This document shows positions 19,716-28,940 of a stretch of 64,000 bases of DNA, piece after piece. Source of the stretch: Janthinobacterium aquaticum (GTDB lineage: Bacteria > Pseudomonadota > Gammaproteobacteria > Burkholderiales > Burkholderiaceae_D); NCBI RefSeq assembly GCF_009208565.1, contig NZ_WFLK01000003.1, positions 372,001-436,000 of the forward strand, given 5' to 3'. Numbering within the stretch: the first letter of the stretch is position 1; each line of letters begins with the position of its first letter. The notes under the pieces are model-generated. The model did not search any database. It worked only from the letters and a program-made list of their open reading frames with translations, and was not told the DNA's origin. The translations under genes were made by a program, and so were the position numbers.

Positions 19716-20717
19716 ATGAGCATCGACAGCCAGGGCGCAGGCGTCGCCGCGCGCTATTTCGACGGCCACAGCTCGCGCCTGTACCACGTCAGCCTGCAGG
19801 TGGCCGACGGCGAGGCGGTGCTGACCGGCGACATAACGCGGCGCTGCCCGCTGGCGCAGCTGCATGTGTCCGAGCGCAGCAGCCACGCGGTGCGCAAGGT
19901 CAGCTTTCCCGATGGCGCCTATCTGGAAATTGCCGACCAGGCAGCCTTCAACGACCTGCTCCATACCAGCGGCCACCGTGACGGCTGGGTGGTAAGGCTA
20001 CAGCAAAGCTGGCGCGGTGCACTGCTGGCGCTGGCCGCCACCGTGCTGGCGCTGGTGCTCAGCTACCAGTACCTGCTGCCGCTGGCGGCCAAGGGCATTG
20101 CCTACGCGCTGCCGGTGTCGGTCGAGCGCCAGCTGGGCCAGGGCGTGCTCGATATGCTCGACCGCCATGTGTTTGCGCCCAGCGAACTGCCAGCAGCGCG
20201 CCAGCAGGCACTGCGCCAGCGCTTTGCGCAGCTGGCGCCGCCCGATGGCAATGCGCTCGAACATCGCATCGTTTTCCGCAAGAGCAAGATCGGTCCGAAC
20301 GCGTTTGCCCTGCCTTCGGGCGACATTATCCTGACCGATGAAATGGTCAAGCTGATGCCCGACGACCTGGCCATCATGGGCGTGCTGGCGCATGAACTCG
20401 GGCATCTGCAGCGGCGCCACCTGACGCGGCGCATTATCCAGACCTCGGCCGTCGGCGCCGGCGCAGCGCTGCTGTTTGGCGATGTATCGACCGTAGTGGC
20501 CACCCTGCCGCCGTTGCTGCTGGACCTGAAGTATTCGCGCGACGTCGAGCGCGAAGCAGACGACTATGCGATTGCCATGCTGCGCCATAACGGCATCGCG
20601 CTCGAACACCTGGCGCAGGTGTTCGTGGCGCTGGGCAAGCTCGATACCGATACGCCATATCTGTCGAGCCATCCGGCCAGCGCCGAACGCGTGGCGCGCA
20701 TCCGCGCGGCGCAGTAA
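19716..20717 (+). CDS. Membrane-anchored M48-family metalloprotease
   Basis: A zinc peptidase of the HtpX/Oma1/Ste24 clan, 333 residues. An N-terminal domain of about 90 residues (ARYFDGHSSRLYHVSLQV...) precedes one membrane helix at about 101-122. The catalytic domain has HELGH at 226-230 and the third-ligand motif EREAD at 278-282. The protease core is flanked by SKIGPNAFALPSGDIILTDEM, usual for this group. It begins three bases after the DUF898 gene, so it probably acts on or with that membrane protein. A GC-rich hairpin follows at 20725-20751. Confidence 0.9.
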   Translation: MSIDSQGAGVAARYFDGHSSRLYHVSLQVADGEAVLTGDITRRCPLAQLHVSERSSHAVRKVSFPDGAYLEIADQAAFNDLLHTSGHRDGWVVRLQQSWRGALLALAATVLALVLSYQYLLPLAAKGIAYALPVSVERQLGQGVLDMLDRHVFAPSELPAARQQALRQRFAQLAPPDGNALEHRIVFRKSKIGPNAFALPSGDIILTDEMVKLMPDDLAIMGVLAHELGHLQRRHLTRRIIQTSAVGAGAALLFGDVSTVVATLPPLLLDLKYSRDVEREADDYAIAMLRHNGIALEHLAQVFVALGKLDTDTPYLSSHPASAERVARIRAAQ

Positions 20718-20724
20718 GGCGCCA

Positions 20725-20751
20725 GGCCATGGCGGTATTGCCGCCATGGCC
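20725..20751 (+). terminator. GC-rich hairpin after the M48 gene
   Basis: GGCCATGGCGG (20725-20735) pairs perfectly with CCGCCATGGCC (20741-20751) over a five-base loop, eight bases after the protease stop. A C-rich stretch follows in place of a T run, so it is at best a weak or factor-dependent terminator. Confidence 0.4.
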
Positions 20752-20830
20752 CCCATGCCCCCCTCATGCAAGAATGGCAAATCGCGGCTACACTCGTCAG
20801 TTATTCCTGAACAGCCTAGCCGGAGTATTC

Positions 20831-22450
20831 ATGCATCTTGCAGCATTTCGCTACCTGGCCTTCGTGGCCACGGCAGCCGTATTTCTCGTTTCCCTGTTTT
20901 TTGATGAACATCCGTGGCTGCCACTGCTGGCCGGTGCACTGACCCTGGTCGGCCTGGTCGACCTGCTGCAAAAGAAAAGCGCGCTGCGCCGCAACTACCC
21001 GATCCTGGCCCACTTCCGCTATTTTTTCGAAAGCATCCGCCCCGAGATCCGCCAGTATTTTCTCGAGAGCGACGGCGAAGCCACGCCGTTCTCGCGCAGC
21101 CAGCGCAGCATCGTCTACCAGCGGGCAAAGCAGCAGACCGACAAGCGCCCGTTCGGCACCCAGCTCGATGTGTACGAAGCCGGCTATGAGTGGATCAACC
21201 ATTCGATCGCGCCGGCCAAGGTCACGGGCCACGATTTCCGCATCGAGATCGGCAACCATCCCGACTGTCCGCGCGCGCAGCCCTATTCGGCCAGCGTGTT
21301 CAATATTTCAGCGATGAGTTTTGGCGCGCTGTCGGCCAACGCCATCCTGGCGCTCAATGGCGGTGCACGCGCCGGCAACTTCATGCACGACACGGGCGAA
21401 GGCAGCATCAGCCCGTATCACCGCAGCAACGGCGGCGACCTGGTCTGGGAAATCGGCTCGGGCTACTTTGGCTGCCGCAATCCCGATGGCACGTTTTCGG
21501 AAGAGCGCTTCGTGGCCAATGCCAGTTCGCCGCAGGTGAAAATGATCGAACTGAAAATGTCGCAGGGCGCCAAGCCCGGCCACGGCGGCGTGCTGCCCGG
21601 CCCCAAGGTGACGGCAGAAATTGCCGCCACGCGCGGCGTGGCAATCGGTGAAGACTGCGTCTCGCCGGCAGCGCACAGCGCGTTCTCCACGCCACTGGAA
21701 ATGCTGCACTTTATCGAGCGCCTGCGCACCCTGTCCGGCGGCAAGCCGACCGGCTTCAAACTGGCCATCGGCCATCCGTGGGAGTTCTTCGGCATCGTGA
21801 AAGCCATGCTGGCCACCGGCATCACGCCCGACTTTATCGTGGTCGATGGCAGCGAAGGCGGCACCGGTGCGGCGCCGCTGGAATTTACCGACCATGTCGG
21901 CACACCGCTGCAGGAAGCACTGGTGCTGGTGCATAACACGCTGGTGGGCGCCAACCTGCGTGAGCGCGTCAAGCTCGGCTGCTCGGGCAAGATCATTACC
22001 GCATTTGACATTGCGCGCCTGATGGCGCTCGGTGCCGACTGGTGCAATTCGGCGCGCGGCTTCATGTTTGCGCTCGGCTGCATCCAGTCGCAAAGCTGCC
22101 ATACCGACCGCTGCCCGACCGGCGTGGCGACCCAGGACCCGCAGCGCCAGCGTGCACTGGTGGTGCCGGACAAAGCCGAGCGCGTGGCGCACTTTCACCA
22201 GAACACGCTGAAAGCGCTGGCCGAACTGATTGCCGCGGCCGGCCTGCAGCATCCGCAGCAGCTGCGCCCACACCATCTGGTGCGGCGCATCTCGCCCAAC
22301 CAGGTCAGGCTGGCCTCGGCGCTGCTGCCGTTCCTGGAAGCGGGTCAGCTGCTCGACCCGAGCCAGCTGCCGCAGCTGCCGCCCGTCTACGGCCTGTACT
22401 GGCCCAAGGCGCAGGCCGAATCGTTCCAGCAGCTCGATCCAGCCGCTTAA
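20831..22450 (+). CDS. FMN-binding glutamate-synthase-domain protein, membrane anchored
   Basis: The 539-residue product carries the FMN/Fe-S barrel of the glutamate synthase large subunit but lacks the glutaminase and GXGXG domains, so it is not a complete GOGAT. Two hydrophobic helices open it ([18 protein letters not shown] and [18 protein letters not shown]). The barrel then shows [39 protein letters not shown] and [14 protein letters not shown] cysteine cluster fit for an Fe-S centre is [21 protein letters not shown] 20831 has GGAG six bases ahead. Its TAA overlaps the stop of convergent poxB. The physiological substrate is not established. Confidence 0.87.
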   Translation: MHLAAFRYLAFVATAAVFLVSLFFDEHPWLPLLAGALTLVGLVDLLQKKSALRRNYPILAHFRYFFESIRPEIRQYFLESDGEATPFSRSQRSIVYQRAKQQTDKRPFGTQLDVYEAGYEWINHSIAPAKVTGHDFRIEIGNHPDCPRAQPYSASVFNISAMSFGALSANAILALNGGARAGNFMHDTGEGSISPYHRSNGGDLVWEIGSGYFGCRNPDGTFSEERFVANASSPQVKMIELKMSQGAKPGHGGVLPGPKVTAEIAATRGVAIGEDCVSPAAHSAFSTPLEMLHFIERLRTLSGGKPTGFKLAIGHPWEFFGIVKAMLATGITPDFIVVDGSEGGTGAAPLEFTDHVGTPLQEALVLVHNTLVGANLRERVKLGCSGKIITAFDIARLMALGADWCNSARGFMFALGCIQSQSCHTDRCPTGVATQDPQRQRALVVPDKAERVAHFHQNTLKALAELIAAAGLQHPQQLRPHHLVRRISPNQVRLASALLPFLEAGQLLDPSQLPQLPPVYGLYWPKAQAESFQQLDPAA

Positions 22451-24168
22451 CGCAGCAGGTTGACCTTGGCCAGGTCGACCAGTTCGCCGGCGCGCCCATC
22501 GAGGACGGCCTTGAGCATGAACACGCCGAACTTGTGCGCTTCCGCAGCAGTGGTCTTGGGCGGCATGATCAGCTCCTGGCGCGCACTGACCACATCGACC
22601 AGCACCGGACCATCGTACGCCAGCGCCTCGCGGATGGCCTCTTCGAGCTGGCCGGGGTGCTCGACGCGGATGCCCTTGATCCCCACGCCAACGGCCATCG
22701 CGGCAAAGTTCGGATTGTTCAGCTCGCAGCCGGTATCGAGAAAGCCGTTGGCCTTCATTTCCATCTCCACAAAGCCCAGCGTGCCGTTATTGAGCACGAT
22801 GATCTTGACCGGCAGGCCCAGTTGCACCAGCGAGAGAAATTCGCCCATCATCATGGCAAAGCCGCCGTCGCCCGACATCGAGATCACCTGGCGGCCAGGG
22901 TGCGACACCTGCGCCCCGATGGCCTGCAGCATGGCGTTGGCCATCGAGCCGTGGTTGAACGAGCCGACCAGGCGGCGCTTGCCATTCATCTTCAGGTAGC
23001 GCGCAGTCCAGGCGATGGGCGTGCCGACGTCGCAGGTAAAGATGGCGTCATCGGCGGCCAGCTCGCTGACGATGCGCGTGACGGCCTGCGGGTGGATGGC
23101 GCGCGTGTCGCCATCGAGTTCGGCCAGGCGATCCAGTTCCTGGCGCGCCTGCACATAGTCTTCACGGGCGCGCGCAAGAAAGCTGCCGTCGGTTCTGGCA
23201 ACGAGCCGGGGCAGCACTGCACTGATGGTTTCCTTCACGCCGCCCAAGAGGCCCAGCGTCAGCGCGCAGCGGTTGCCCAGCGCTTCCGGACGCAGGTCGA
23301 CCTGGGCAATCTTCGCGTCTTCGGGGAAGAACTGGCGGTACGGGAAATCGGCGCCCAGCACCAGCAAGGTGTCGCAGCTTTTCATGGTCTTGTAGCCCGA
23401 GGCAAAACCAACCAGACCGGTCATGCCGACGTCGTTGGGATTGTCGTATTCGATATGCTCCTTGCCGCGTAGCGTATGGACTATCGGCGCCTGCAGTGTT
23501 GCGGCCAGCGCCATCACCTCGGCGTGCGCACCGGCGCAGCCAGCGCCGCAAAACAGCGCCACGCGTCCGCCCTCGTTGAGCAGCGACGCCAGCGCATCGA
23601 TCTGCGCCGCCGCCGGCACCACCAGCGGCGGGGACGGAAACACCCACTGTGGCACCTCTTGTTTCAGGGTCTGCAGCGCCACGTCGCCGGGAATCACTAC
23701 CACCGCCACGCCGCGCCGGGCCACCGCCACGCGCATGGCGCGCGCCAGCACCTGCGGCAGCACGGCGGGCGTGGACACCAGTTCCACGTAATGGCTGCAC
23801 TCCCGAAACAGGCTTTCAGGGTGGGTCGCCTGAAAATAATCGATGCCGATCTCGGTGCTCGGTATATGCGCCGCTATCGCCAGCACCGGCACGCCGCTGC
23901 GCTGGCAGTCGAACAGGCCGTTGATCAGATGCAGGTTGCCGGGGCCGCAGCTGCCGGCGCACACCGCCAGTTCGCCCGTCAGGTGCGCCTCGGCGCCGGC
24001 GGCAAAGGCCGCGCCCTCTTCGTGGCGCATATGCACCCAGTCGATGACGCCGTCGCGCCGCAGCGCATCGGTCAGGCCATTGAGCGAATCGCCCACCACG
24101 CCGTAGATGCGTTTGACGTCGGCCTGGGCCAGCGTTTTTGACATGTAGTCTGCAACAGTGCTGCTCAT
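22447..24168 (-). CDS. poxB: Pyruvate dehydrogenase (quinone), pyruvate oxidase PoxB
   Basis: PoxB decarboxylates pyruvate to acetate and CO2 on thiamine diphosphate and FAD and passes electrons to ubiquinone at the membrane. The 572 residues equal the E. coli length. Shared blocks include [39 protein letters not shown] and [10 protein letters not shown]. The thiamine-binding segment [21 protein letters not shown] runs to a later asparagine in LNNGTLGF, and the C-terminal DLAKVNLLR resembles the membrane-docking tail. ATG 24168 has a strong AAGGAGG. In enterobacteria poxB is a stationary-phase gene; no such control can be shown here. It ends on a stop shared with the upstream glutamate-synthase-like gene. 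Confidence 0.95.
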   Translation of the reverse strand: MSSTVADYMSKTLAQADVKRIYGVVGDSLNGLTDALRRDGVIDWVHMRHEEGAAFAAGAEAHLTGELAVCAGSCGPGNLHLINGLFDCQRSGVPVLAIAAHIPSTEIGIDYFQATHPESLFRECSHYVELVSTPAVLPQVLARAMRVAVARRGVAVVVIPGDVALQTLKQEVPQWVFPSPPLVVPAAAQIDALASLLNEGGRVALFCGAGCAGAHAEVMALAATLQAPIVHTLRGKEHIEYDNPNDVGMTGLVGFASGYKTMKSCDTLLVLGADFPYRQFFPEDAKIAQVDLRPEALGNRCALTLGLLGGVKETISAVLPRLVARTDGSFLARAREDYVQARQELDRLAELDGDTRAIHPQAVTRIVSELAADDAIFTCDVGTPIAWTARYLKMNGKRRLVGSFNHGSMANAMLQAIGAQVSHPGRQVISMSGDGGFAMMMGEFLSLVQLGLPVKIIVLNNGTLGFVEMEMKANGFLDTGCELNNPNFAAMAVGVGIKGIRVEHPGQLEEAIREALAYDGPVLVDVVSARQELIMPPKTTAAEAHKFGVFMLKAVLDGRAGELVDLAKVNLLR

Positions 24169-24317
24169 CGGTGCTACCTCCTTGAAAGATGGGATGGATG
24201 CAGTTGCCGAGTCTAGCAAAGATAGCGATTGTGTTCCGCCAGCCTGTATTGCCGCTTGCAGGCATGGGCAAATCCCCTACAATAGCCGCGCACATACACA
24301 ATCACAGGAGTGGCGGC

Positions 24318-25856
24318 ATGGAGCAGCACTTGCGCGAAAAAGTGGGACAGTTGTTTATGGTGGGCTTTGACGGCCTGCAGCCAAACGACCATATCGAACG
24401 GCTGATACGCGAACACCGCATCGGTGGCGTGATTCTGTTTCGCCGCAATGTCCACACGCCCGAACAGGTCGCACGACTATGCCGGCAACTGCAGCAGATC
24501 AATGCCGAGGTATCCGATGTGCCGCTGCTGATTTCGATCGACCAGGAAGGCGGCATGGTGATGCGCATCGAGCAGGGCGTCACGCCGATTCCGTCGGCGA
24601 TGGCCTTCCAGGCAGCCGGTTCGGTGCCCGACTGCGAGCGCATGAACCGCGTCAGCGGCGATGAAATGCGCCAGCTGGGCATCAACCTGATGCTTGCGCC
24701 GGTACTCGACATCAACAACAACCGCGACAATCCCGTGATCGGCGTGCGCGCCTACGGCGAAAACGCCGCCACCGTGATCGACTACGGGCTGGCTGCCATG
24801 CGCGGCCAGCAAAGCGCCGGCGTGGCCGTCACGGCCAAGCACTTCCCGGGCCACGGCGACACCGCCACCGACACCCACCATGCGATGGCGCAGGTCGGCC
24901 ACGACAAGGCGCGCCTGCAGGCGGTGGAGCTGGCGCCGTTCAGGGCCGCGATTGCCGCCGGCGTGGACGCCATCATGACCGCGCATGTGATGTTTCCAGC
25001 ATTTGAGGGCGGCGCCGGCGTACCGGCCACGCTGTCGAAAAACGTCTTGAGCGGCCTGCTGCGCGGCGAAATGGGCTTTGAGGGTGCGATCATTTCCGAC
25101 TGCCTGGAAATGGCCGCGATTGCCGATGGCGTGGGCGTGCCGCAAGGCGCGCTGGCCACCTTGCAGGCTGGCGCCGATATCGCCCTGATTTCACATAGCG
25201 AAGCACGGCAGGTCGCTGCCATCGAAGCGGTCATCCAGGCGGGGCAGAACGGCGCCCTCAGCATGCAGCAGATCGATGCTGCGGTAGCGCGCGTGGCCCG
25301 GCTCAAGCAGGTGGCGGCCGTGCGCGAGTGGCGCAGCCTGCCCTCGCTGCCGCCTTCATTGATGGCGCCATCGGCCATGGCGCTGTCGCAGCAGTTGCAC
25401 GCAGCGGCACTGCAGGTACAAGGCGCCTGCCCTGCGCTTGATCCGGCGCTGCCGGTCACCCTGATTACCGTGGAAGTGCGCGCCCGCAGCGAGATCGATG
25501 AAGTGGCGCTCGGGCGCAACCGCGAAGCACGCGGCTCGATGCACGATGGCTTGCAGGCGGCAGGTTTTGACGTCAGGGAGTGTGCGCTGTCGGTGCAGGC
25601 GCCCGACGATGAAGTTGACGCCGCCATCGCCTTTGCACAAGGCGCGCAGCAGATCGTGCTGCAGACGTATAACGCGGTGCTCTCGGGTGGCCAGCGCCGG
25701 TTGGTCGCTGCGCTGCCACAAGAGAGGCTATGGCTGGTGGCAGGCAGGCTGCCGTATGACATGGATCTGGCGCCAGGCGCGCAGGGCCGGCTGGCCGCAT
25801 TCGGTTGCCGGCCAGCTGCGCTGGCGCCGGTGGCGCAAAAGCTGGCAACAGCCTAG
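24318..25856 (+). CDS. nagZ: Beta-N-acetylhexosaminidase, glycoside hydrolase family 3
   Basis: NagZ removes GlcNAc from GlcNAc-anhydroMurNAc (peptides) during peptidoglycan recycling, feeding MurNAc to AmgK and MurU encoded elsewhere in this window. The catalytic barrel shows ISIDQEGGMVMRI, the NagZ hallmark KHFPGHGDT at 174-182 with the following THH, and the nucleophile Asp in IISDCLEM (D261). The 512-residue protein is longer than the single-domain E. coli NagZ (341). The extra part, after about residue 350, resembles the C-terminal GH3 domain of two-domain homologues. ATG 24318 has GGAG upstream. Its TAG is shared with the convergent FeoB-associated gene. Confidence 0.9.
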   Translation: MEQHLREKVGQLFMVGFDGLQPNDHIERLIREHRIGGVILFRRNVHTPEQVARLCRQLQQINAEVSDVPLLISIDQEGGMVMRIEQGVTPIPSAMAFQAAGSVPDCERMNRVSGDEMRQLGINLMLAPVLDINNNRDNPVIGVRAYGENAATVIDYGLAAMRGQQSAGVAVTAKHFPGHGDTATDTHHAMAQVGHDKARLQAVELAPFRAAIAAGVDAIMTAHVMFPAFEGGAGVPATLSKNVLSGLLRGEMGFEGAIISDCLEMAAIADGVGVPQGALATLQAGADIALISHSEARQVAAIEAVIQAGQNGALSMQQIDAAVARVARLKQVAAVREWRSLPSLPPSLMAPSAMALSQQLHAAALQVQGACPALDPALPVTLITVEVRARSEIDEVALGRNREARGSMHDGLQAAGFDVRECALSVQAPDDEVDAAIAFAQGAQQIVLQTYNAVLSGGQRRLVAALPQERLWLVAGRLPYDMDLAPGAQGRLAAFGCRPAALAPVAQKLATA

Positions 25857-26125
25857 CGCTGCACCATCATAATGACGCGCTTGTTGGGCTTGTCGCCAGC
25901 CGGCGCGTCTGTTTTTGGCGCCGGCGTGTCGCACGAGCCGCAGGAACCGCAGCCGCTGCCGCAGCCCGGTGCGATCTTGAACAGCACCGACATCTTCGCT
26001 TCATCAAGGCCGCAGCGCACCAGGCCACGCACGATGGCGCGCCGCATGCCGGCCGGCAGGTAGCGGGTGGAAAAATGCAGCACGGCTGCAGCCACGATCA
26101 GGGCAACGATAATGGTTTGCCACAT
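25853..26125 (-). CDS. Small FeoB-associated Cys-rich membrane protein
   Basis: A 90-residue protein with one N-terminal helix (TIIVALIVAAAVLHFSTRYL) and a cysteine cluster CGSGCGSCGSC near residues 55-65, followed by a Pro/Lys-rich tail. It begins nine bases after feoB and is probably co-transcribed with feoAB. Small Cys-rich proteins in this position occupy the place of FeoC in many genomes. Whether it binds iron, senses redox state or assists FeoB is not known. The stop codon overlaps that of nagZ in CTAG. Confidence 0.8.
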   Translation of the reverse strand: MWQTIIVALIVAAAVLHFSTRYLPAGMRRAIVRGLVRCGLDEAKMSVLFKIAPGCGSGCGSCGSCDTPAPKTDAPAGDKPNKRVIMMVQR

Positions 26126-26134
26126 GATGCTCTC

Positions 26135-28033
26135 CTATGCGCCCAGCAGCAGGGCTATGCGGTACGTAATGAAGGAAGCGCCGTAGGCCAGCGCGAACAT
26201 ATAGCCGGCCATCAGCAGCGCATAGCGCGTGGCGCCCGTTTCGCGCTTGACCACCGACAGCGTGGACAGGCACTGCGGTGCAAATACATACCAGGCCAGC
26301 AGCGACAGCGCGGTGGCCAGCGACCATGAATGGGCGATCAGCGGCTCGAGCGAGGCAGCCAGCGCATCGCCGCTTTGCGACAGCGCATACACGGTACCCA
26401 GCGCGCCGACCGCCACTTCACGCGCTGCCATGCCCGGCACCAGCGCAATGCAGATCTGCCAGTTAAAGCCGATCGGCGCAAAAATCACTTCCAGGCCACG
26501 GCCCAAGATGCCGGCCAGGCTGTAGTAAATTGGCGGATGGATGGCGTTGTCCGGCGGGCCAGGGAAGGTGCTGAGGAACCACAGGATGATCATCAGCGTG
26601 AGGATGATGGTGCCGACGCGCGTGAGGAAGATCTTGGCGCGCTCCCACAGGCTCACGGCCAGGTTGCGCAGGTGTGGCCAGTGGTAGGCCGGCAGTTCGA
26701 GCAGCAGCGGATGCTGGCTTTTCACGCCCATGCTGCGCTTCATCACCCAGGCCACGATCATGGCCGAGATAATGCCGGCAAAATACAGCACAAACAGCAC
26801 CAGACCCTGCAGGCTCAGCAAGCCCCATACCTGGCGCTCGGGAATAAAGGCGGCAATGATCAAGGCATACACGGGCAGGCGCGCCGAACAGGTCATCAAC
26901 GGCGCAATCATGATGGTGACCAGGCGGTCGCGCGGATTCTGGATGGTGCGCGCGGCCATCACGCCGGGAATGGCGCAGGCAAAGCTCGACAGCAGCGGAA
27001 TAAAGGCGCGGCCCGACAGGCCCACGCCGCCCATCAGGCGGTCGAGCAAAAAGGCCGCGCGCGGCAGGTAGCCGCAGTCTTCCAGGCTCAGGATAAAGAA
27101 GAACAGGATCAGAATCTGCGGCAGGAATACCAGCACGCTGCCCACGCCGCCGATCACGCCTTCGACCAGCAGGCTTTTCAGATGGCCGTCAGGCATATTG
27201 GCCGTCAGCACGGCGCCCAGGTGCTCGACACCAGCGGTAATCATTTCCATCGGCGTGGCGGCCCAGGCAAACACCGCCTGGAAGATCAGGAACATCAGCA
27301 CGGCCAGGATAATTGGGCCCATGACCGGATGCAGCACCACGTTGTCGATCTTTTCGGTCAGGTTGCCGCTGTCGGCGCTGTCATTGCTGACGATAGCGAG
27401 AATGCGGCGCACTTCGCGCTGGGTTGCCTCGACCGACACGCTGTCGATGCTGGACAAAGGCTGCGGATCGGCCGGCGGCAGCGGCAGCATGGCGTCGATG
27501 GCGGCCAGCAGCGCTTTTTCACCGTCGTGCTGGACGGCGATGGTTTCGACCACCGGCATGCCCAGCTCCTGGGACAGTTTGGCCGCGTCGATCACCAGGC
27601 CGCGTTTTTTGGCCACGTCGGTCATGTTCAGCGACAGCAGCATCGGCAGGCCCAGGCGCTTGACTTCGAGCACCAGGCGCAAATTGAGGCGCAAGTTGGT
27701 GGCGTCGACCACGCAGATGATCGCGTCGGGGCGCGGATCGCCCGGGCGCAGGCCGCCGACCACATCACGCGTAATGGCTTCGTCCGGCGTGGTGGCCGAC
27801 AGGCTGTAGGCGCCCGGCAGGTCAAGCAGGCGCACCGGCGTACCGGCTGGCGTGGTGAAATGGCCTTCCTTGCGTTCGATGGTGACGCCGGCGTAATTGG
27901 CCACTTTCTGGCGCGAGCCGGTCAGGCGGTTGAACAGTGCGGTCTTGCCGCAGTTGGGATTGCCCAGCAAGGCGATTTGCGGCTGGGACGACGCTTTTTT
28001 CGCGCCATCGAGCCTGGTTTCTACTGCACCCAT
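26135..28033 (-). CDS. feoB: Ferrous iron transporter FeoB
   Basis: FeoB is the GTP-linked inner-membrane Fe(II) importer. The cytoplasmic G domain has G1 GNPNCGKT at 24-31, the G2 threonine in GVTIERKEG, G3 DLPGAYSL and G4 NMTD. The membrane part contains two gate regions with cysteines in the expected style (SSFACAIPGVMAARTI and LMTCSARLPVYAL). At 632 residues it is shorter than E. coli FeoB (773), because the linker after the G domain and the C-terminal tail are compact, as in many betaproteobacteria. It follows feoA by 25 bases and precedes the small Cys-rich gene. Confidence 0.96.
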   Translation of the reverse strand: MGAVETRLDGAKKASSQPQIALLGNPNCGKTALFNRLTGSRQKVANYAGVTIERKEGHFTTPAGTPVRLLDLPGAYSLSATTPDEAITRDVVGGLRPGDPRPDAIICVVDATNLRLNLRLVLEVKRLGLPMLLSLNMTDVAKKRGLVIDAAKLSQELGMPVVETIAVQHDGEKALLAAIDAMLPLPPADPQPLSSIDSVSVEATQREVRRILAIVSNDSADSGNLTEKIDNVVLHPVMGPIILAVLMFLIFQAVFAWAATPMEMITAGVEHLGAVLTANMPDGHLKSLLVEGVIGGVGSVLVFLPQILILFFFILSLEDCGYLPRAAFLLDRLMGGVGLSGRAFIPLLSSFACAIPGVMAARTIQNPRDRLVTIMIAPLMTCSARLPVYALIIAAFIPERQVWGLLSLQGLVLFVLYFAGIISAMIVAWVMKRSMGVKSQHPLLLELPAYHWPHLRNLAVSLWERAKIFLTRVGTIILTLMIILWFLSTFPGPPDNAIHPPIYYSLAGILGRGLEVIFAPIGFNWQICIALVPGMAAREVAVGALGTVYALSQSGDALAASLEPLIAHSWSLATALSLLAWYVFAPQCLSTLSVVKRETGATRYALLMAGYMFALAYGASFITYRIALLLGA

Positions 28034-28058
28034 AAATATATTTCCGCTTCAGTCGAAG

Positions 28059-28334
28059 TTAAGCCAGTGGTTGAATCGTGATCAGGGCCGCTTCGAAGCG
28101 GCGCAGGGCAAAGGTGGCATTGCCGACCTTGATGGCGAGCGGGTCGCCACCGGGAATGCCGCGCTTGAGCATGCGGATACGTTCACCGGGAACAAATCCC
28201 AGCTCCATCAACCGGCGGGCAAGGTCAACGCCATCGCCCACCTGGTCCGCCGGAAGCGGCGTGATATGCAGCACAGTACCGCTCTGACCCACTGCAAGGG
28301 CGTCGAGGGTGATCTGGGTTGGTGCTTGAGTCAT
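28059..28334 (-). CDS. feoA: Ferrous iron transport protein FeoA
   Basis: FeoA is a small SH3-like cytosolic partner of FeoB. The protein, about 91 residues, has the family outline: LDALAVGQSGTVLHI, then ARRLMELGFVPGERIRMLKRGIP, then PLAIKVGNATFALRRFEAALI. ATG 28334 (MTQAPTQ) is the only ATG that fits; an upstream TTG at 28352 would add six residues. A TATAAT at 28442-28447 with an overlapping Fur-like site upstream is the probable promoter, leaving a leader of about 100 bases. Confidence 0.93.
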   Translation of the reverse strand: MTQAPTQITLDALAVGQSGTVLHITPLPADQVGDGVDLARRLMELGFVPGERIRMLKRGIPGGDPLAIKVGNATFALRRFEAALITIQPLA

Positions 28335-28441
28335 GAGCAAATTTCCGTTCAAGTTAAGGCATCCCGTACTTTGTTGTGGAATACCGACAACTGGCCTGAA
28401 AAAAACGCGGTCAGGCAGCGAGCGTCCGAGACAATACCAGC

Positions 28442-28472
28442 ATTATAGTCATGAATGCGAATTGTTTTTATT
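28442..28472 (-). promoter_or_regulatory. Probable feoA promoter with Fur-like site
   Basis: Reading leftward, a perfect TATAAT lies at 28447-28442. At the -35 distance the sequence overlaps AATGCGAATTGTTTTTATT (plus-strand 28454-28472), which matches the common Fur-box form AATGAGAATGATTATCATT at about 12 of 19 positions. Fur repression of feo genes is established in many proteobacteria. Binding here is an inference. Confidence 0.45.
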
Positions 28473-28626
28473 TAGCCCTCGAAGAGGTCAATAACGGCAC
28501 CTTTTCGCAGCGGTTTCCAACTGGCAAGCCAGGCCTGCAAACAGCGTCGGCACCGCACCGGTATCAAGAGCACCGATCAAATCGCTTGCAATGTTAGCGC
28601 CTTTGCGCGACAATTGGAAACGTAAT

Positions 28627-28645
28627 GATAATGATTCTCATTAAA
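28627..28645 (+). promoter_or_regulatory. Fur box upstream of bfd-tonB
   Basis: GATAATGATTCTCATTAAA matches the classical 19-base Fur consensus (GATAATGATAATCATTATC) at 15 positions. It lies about 65 bases upstream of the bfd start, in the right place to repress bfd and tonB when iron is plentiful. Confidence 0.75.
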
Positions 28646-28711
28646 ACGTTAGCAACAAAGTGCCCGGCAACACTCTTTTTTCGGCACTACTTTTAGCCAC
28701 AAGGTGCGTCA

Positions 28712-28930
28712 ATGATTGTATGTGTCTGCAACAACATCTCTGATCGTGAAATCCGCCAGGCGGTTGACCTGGGCCTGACCAGCATGGCCGAACTGCGCCG
28801 CGATCTCGGCGTGGCCACCTGCTGCGGCAAATGCCATACCTGTGCACGCGAAGTGCTCAATGAACACCTCGAAGCCACCGTGGCCTTGCGGGAAACCGTT
28901 ATTTCACGAAGCACGGTGCTGACCAACTAA
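28712..28930 (+). CDS. bfd: Bacterioferritin-associated ferredoxin
   Basis: Bfd is a [2Fe-2S] protein that binds bacterioferritin and reduces its stored iron for release. The 72-residue product has the BFD-type ligands C4, C6, C38 and C41 (MIVCVCNNIS and CCGKCHTC), the same numbers as in E. coli Bfd. An extra C37 and C44 lie close by. A strong Fur box is upstream, fitting induction under iron starvation. tonB begins ten bases after its stop. Confidence 0.93.
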   Translation: MIVCVCNNISDREIRQAVDLGLTSMAELRRDLGVATCCGKCHTCAREVLNEHLEATVALRETVISRSTVLTN

Positions 28931-28940
28931 CAAGAAAGCG

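Larger units (their letters stand above)
28335..28711. other. Divergent regulatory region between feoA and bfd
   Basis: About 375 bases without a gene. It holds a feoA promoter with a Fur-like site on the left and a strong Fur box on the right, entered separately. No small gene or RNA structure was recognised in the middle part. Confidence 0.6.

Noticed and set aside
18453-19976. Minus-strand open frame of about 500 codons across the DUF898 gene
   Set aside because: Antisense to a gene with a good ribosome site and family signature; composition is that of a shadow frame.
26330-28081. Long plus-strand open frame opposite feoB
   Set aside because: Same mirror-frame composition; feoB on the other strand has all GTPase motifs.
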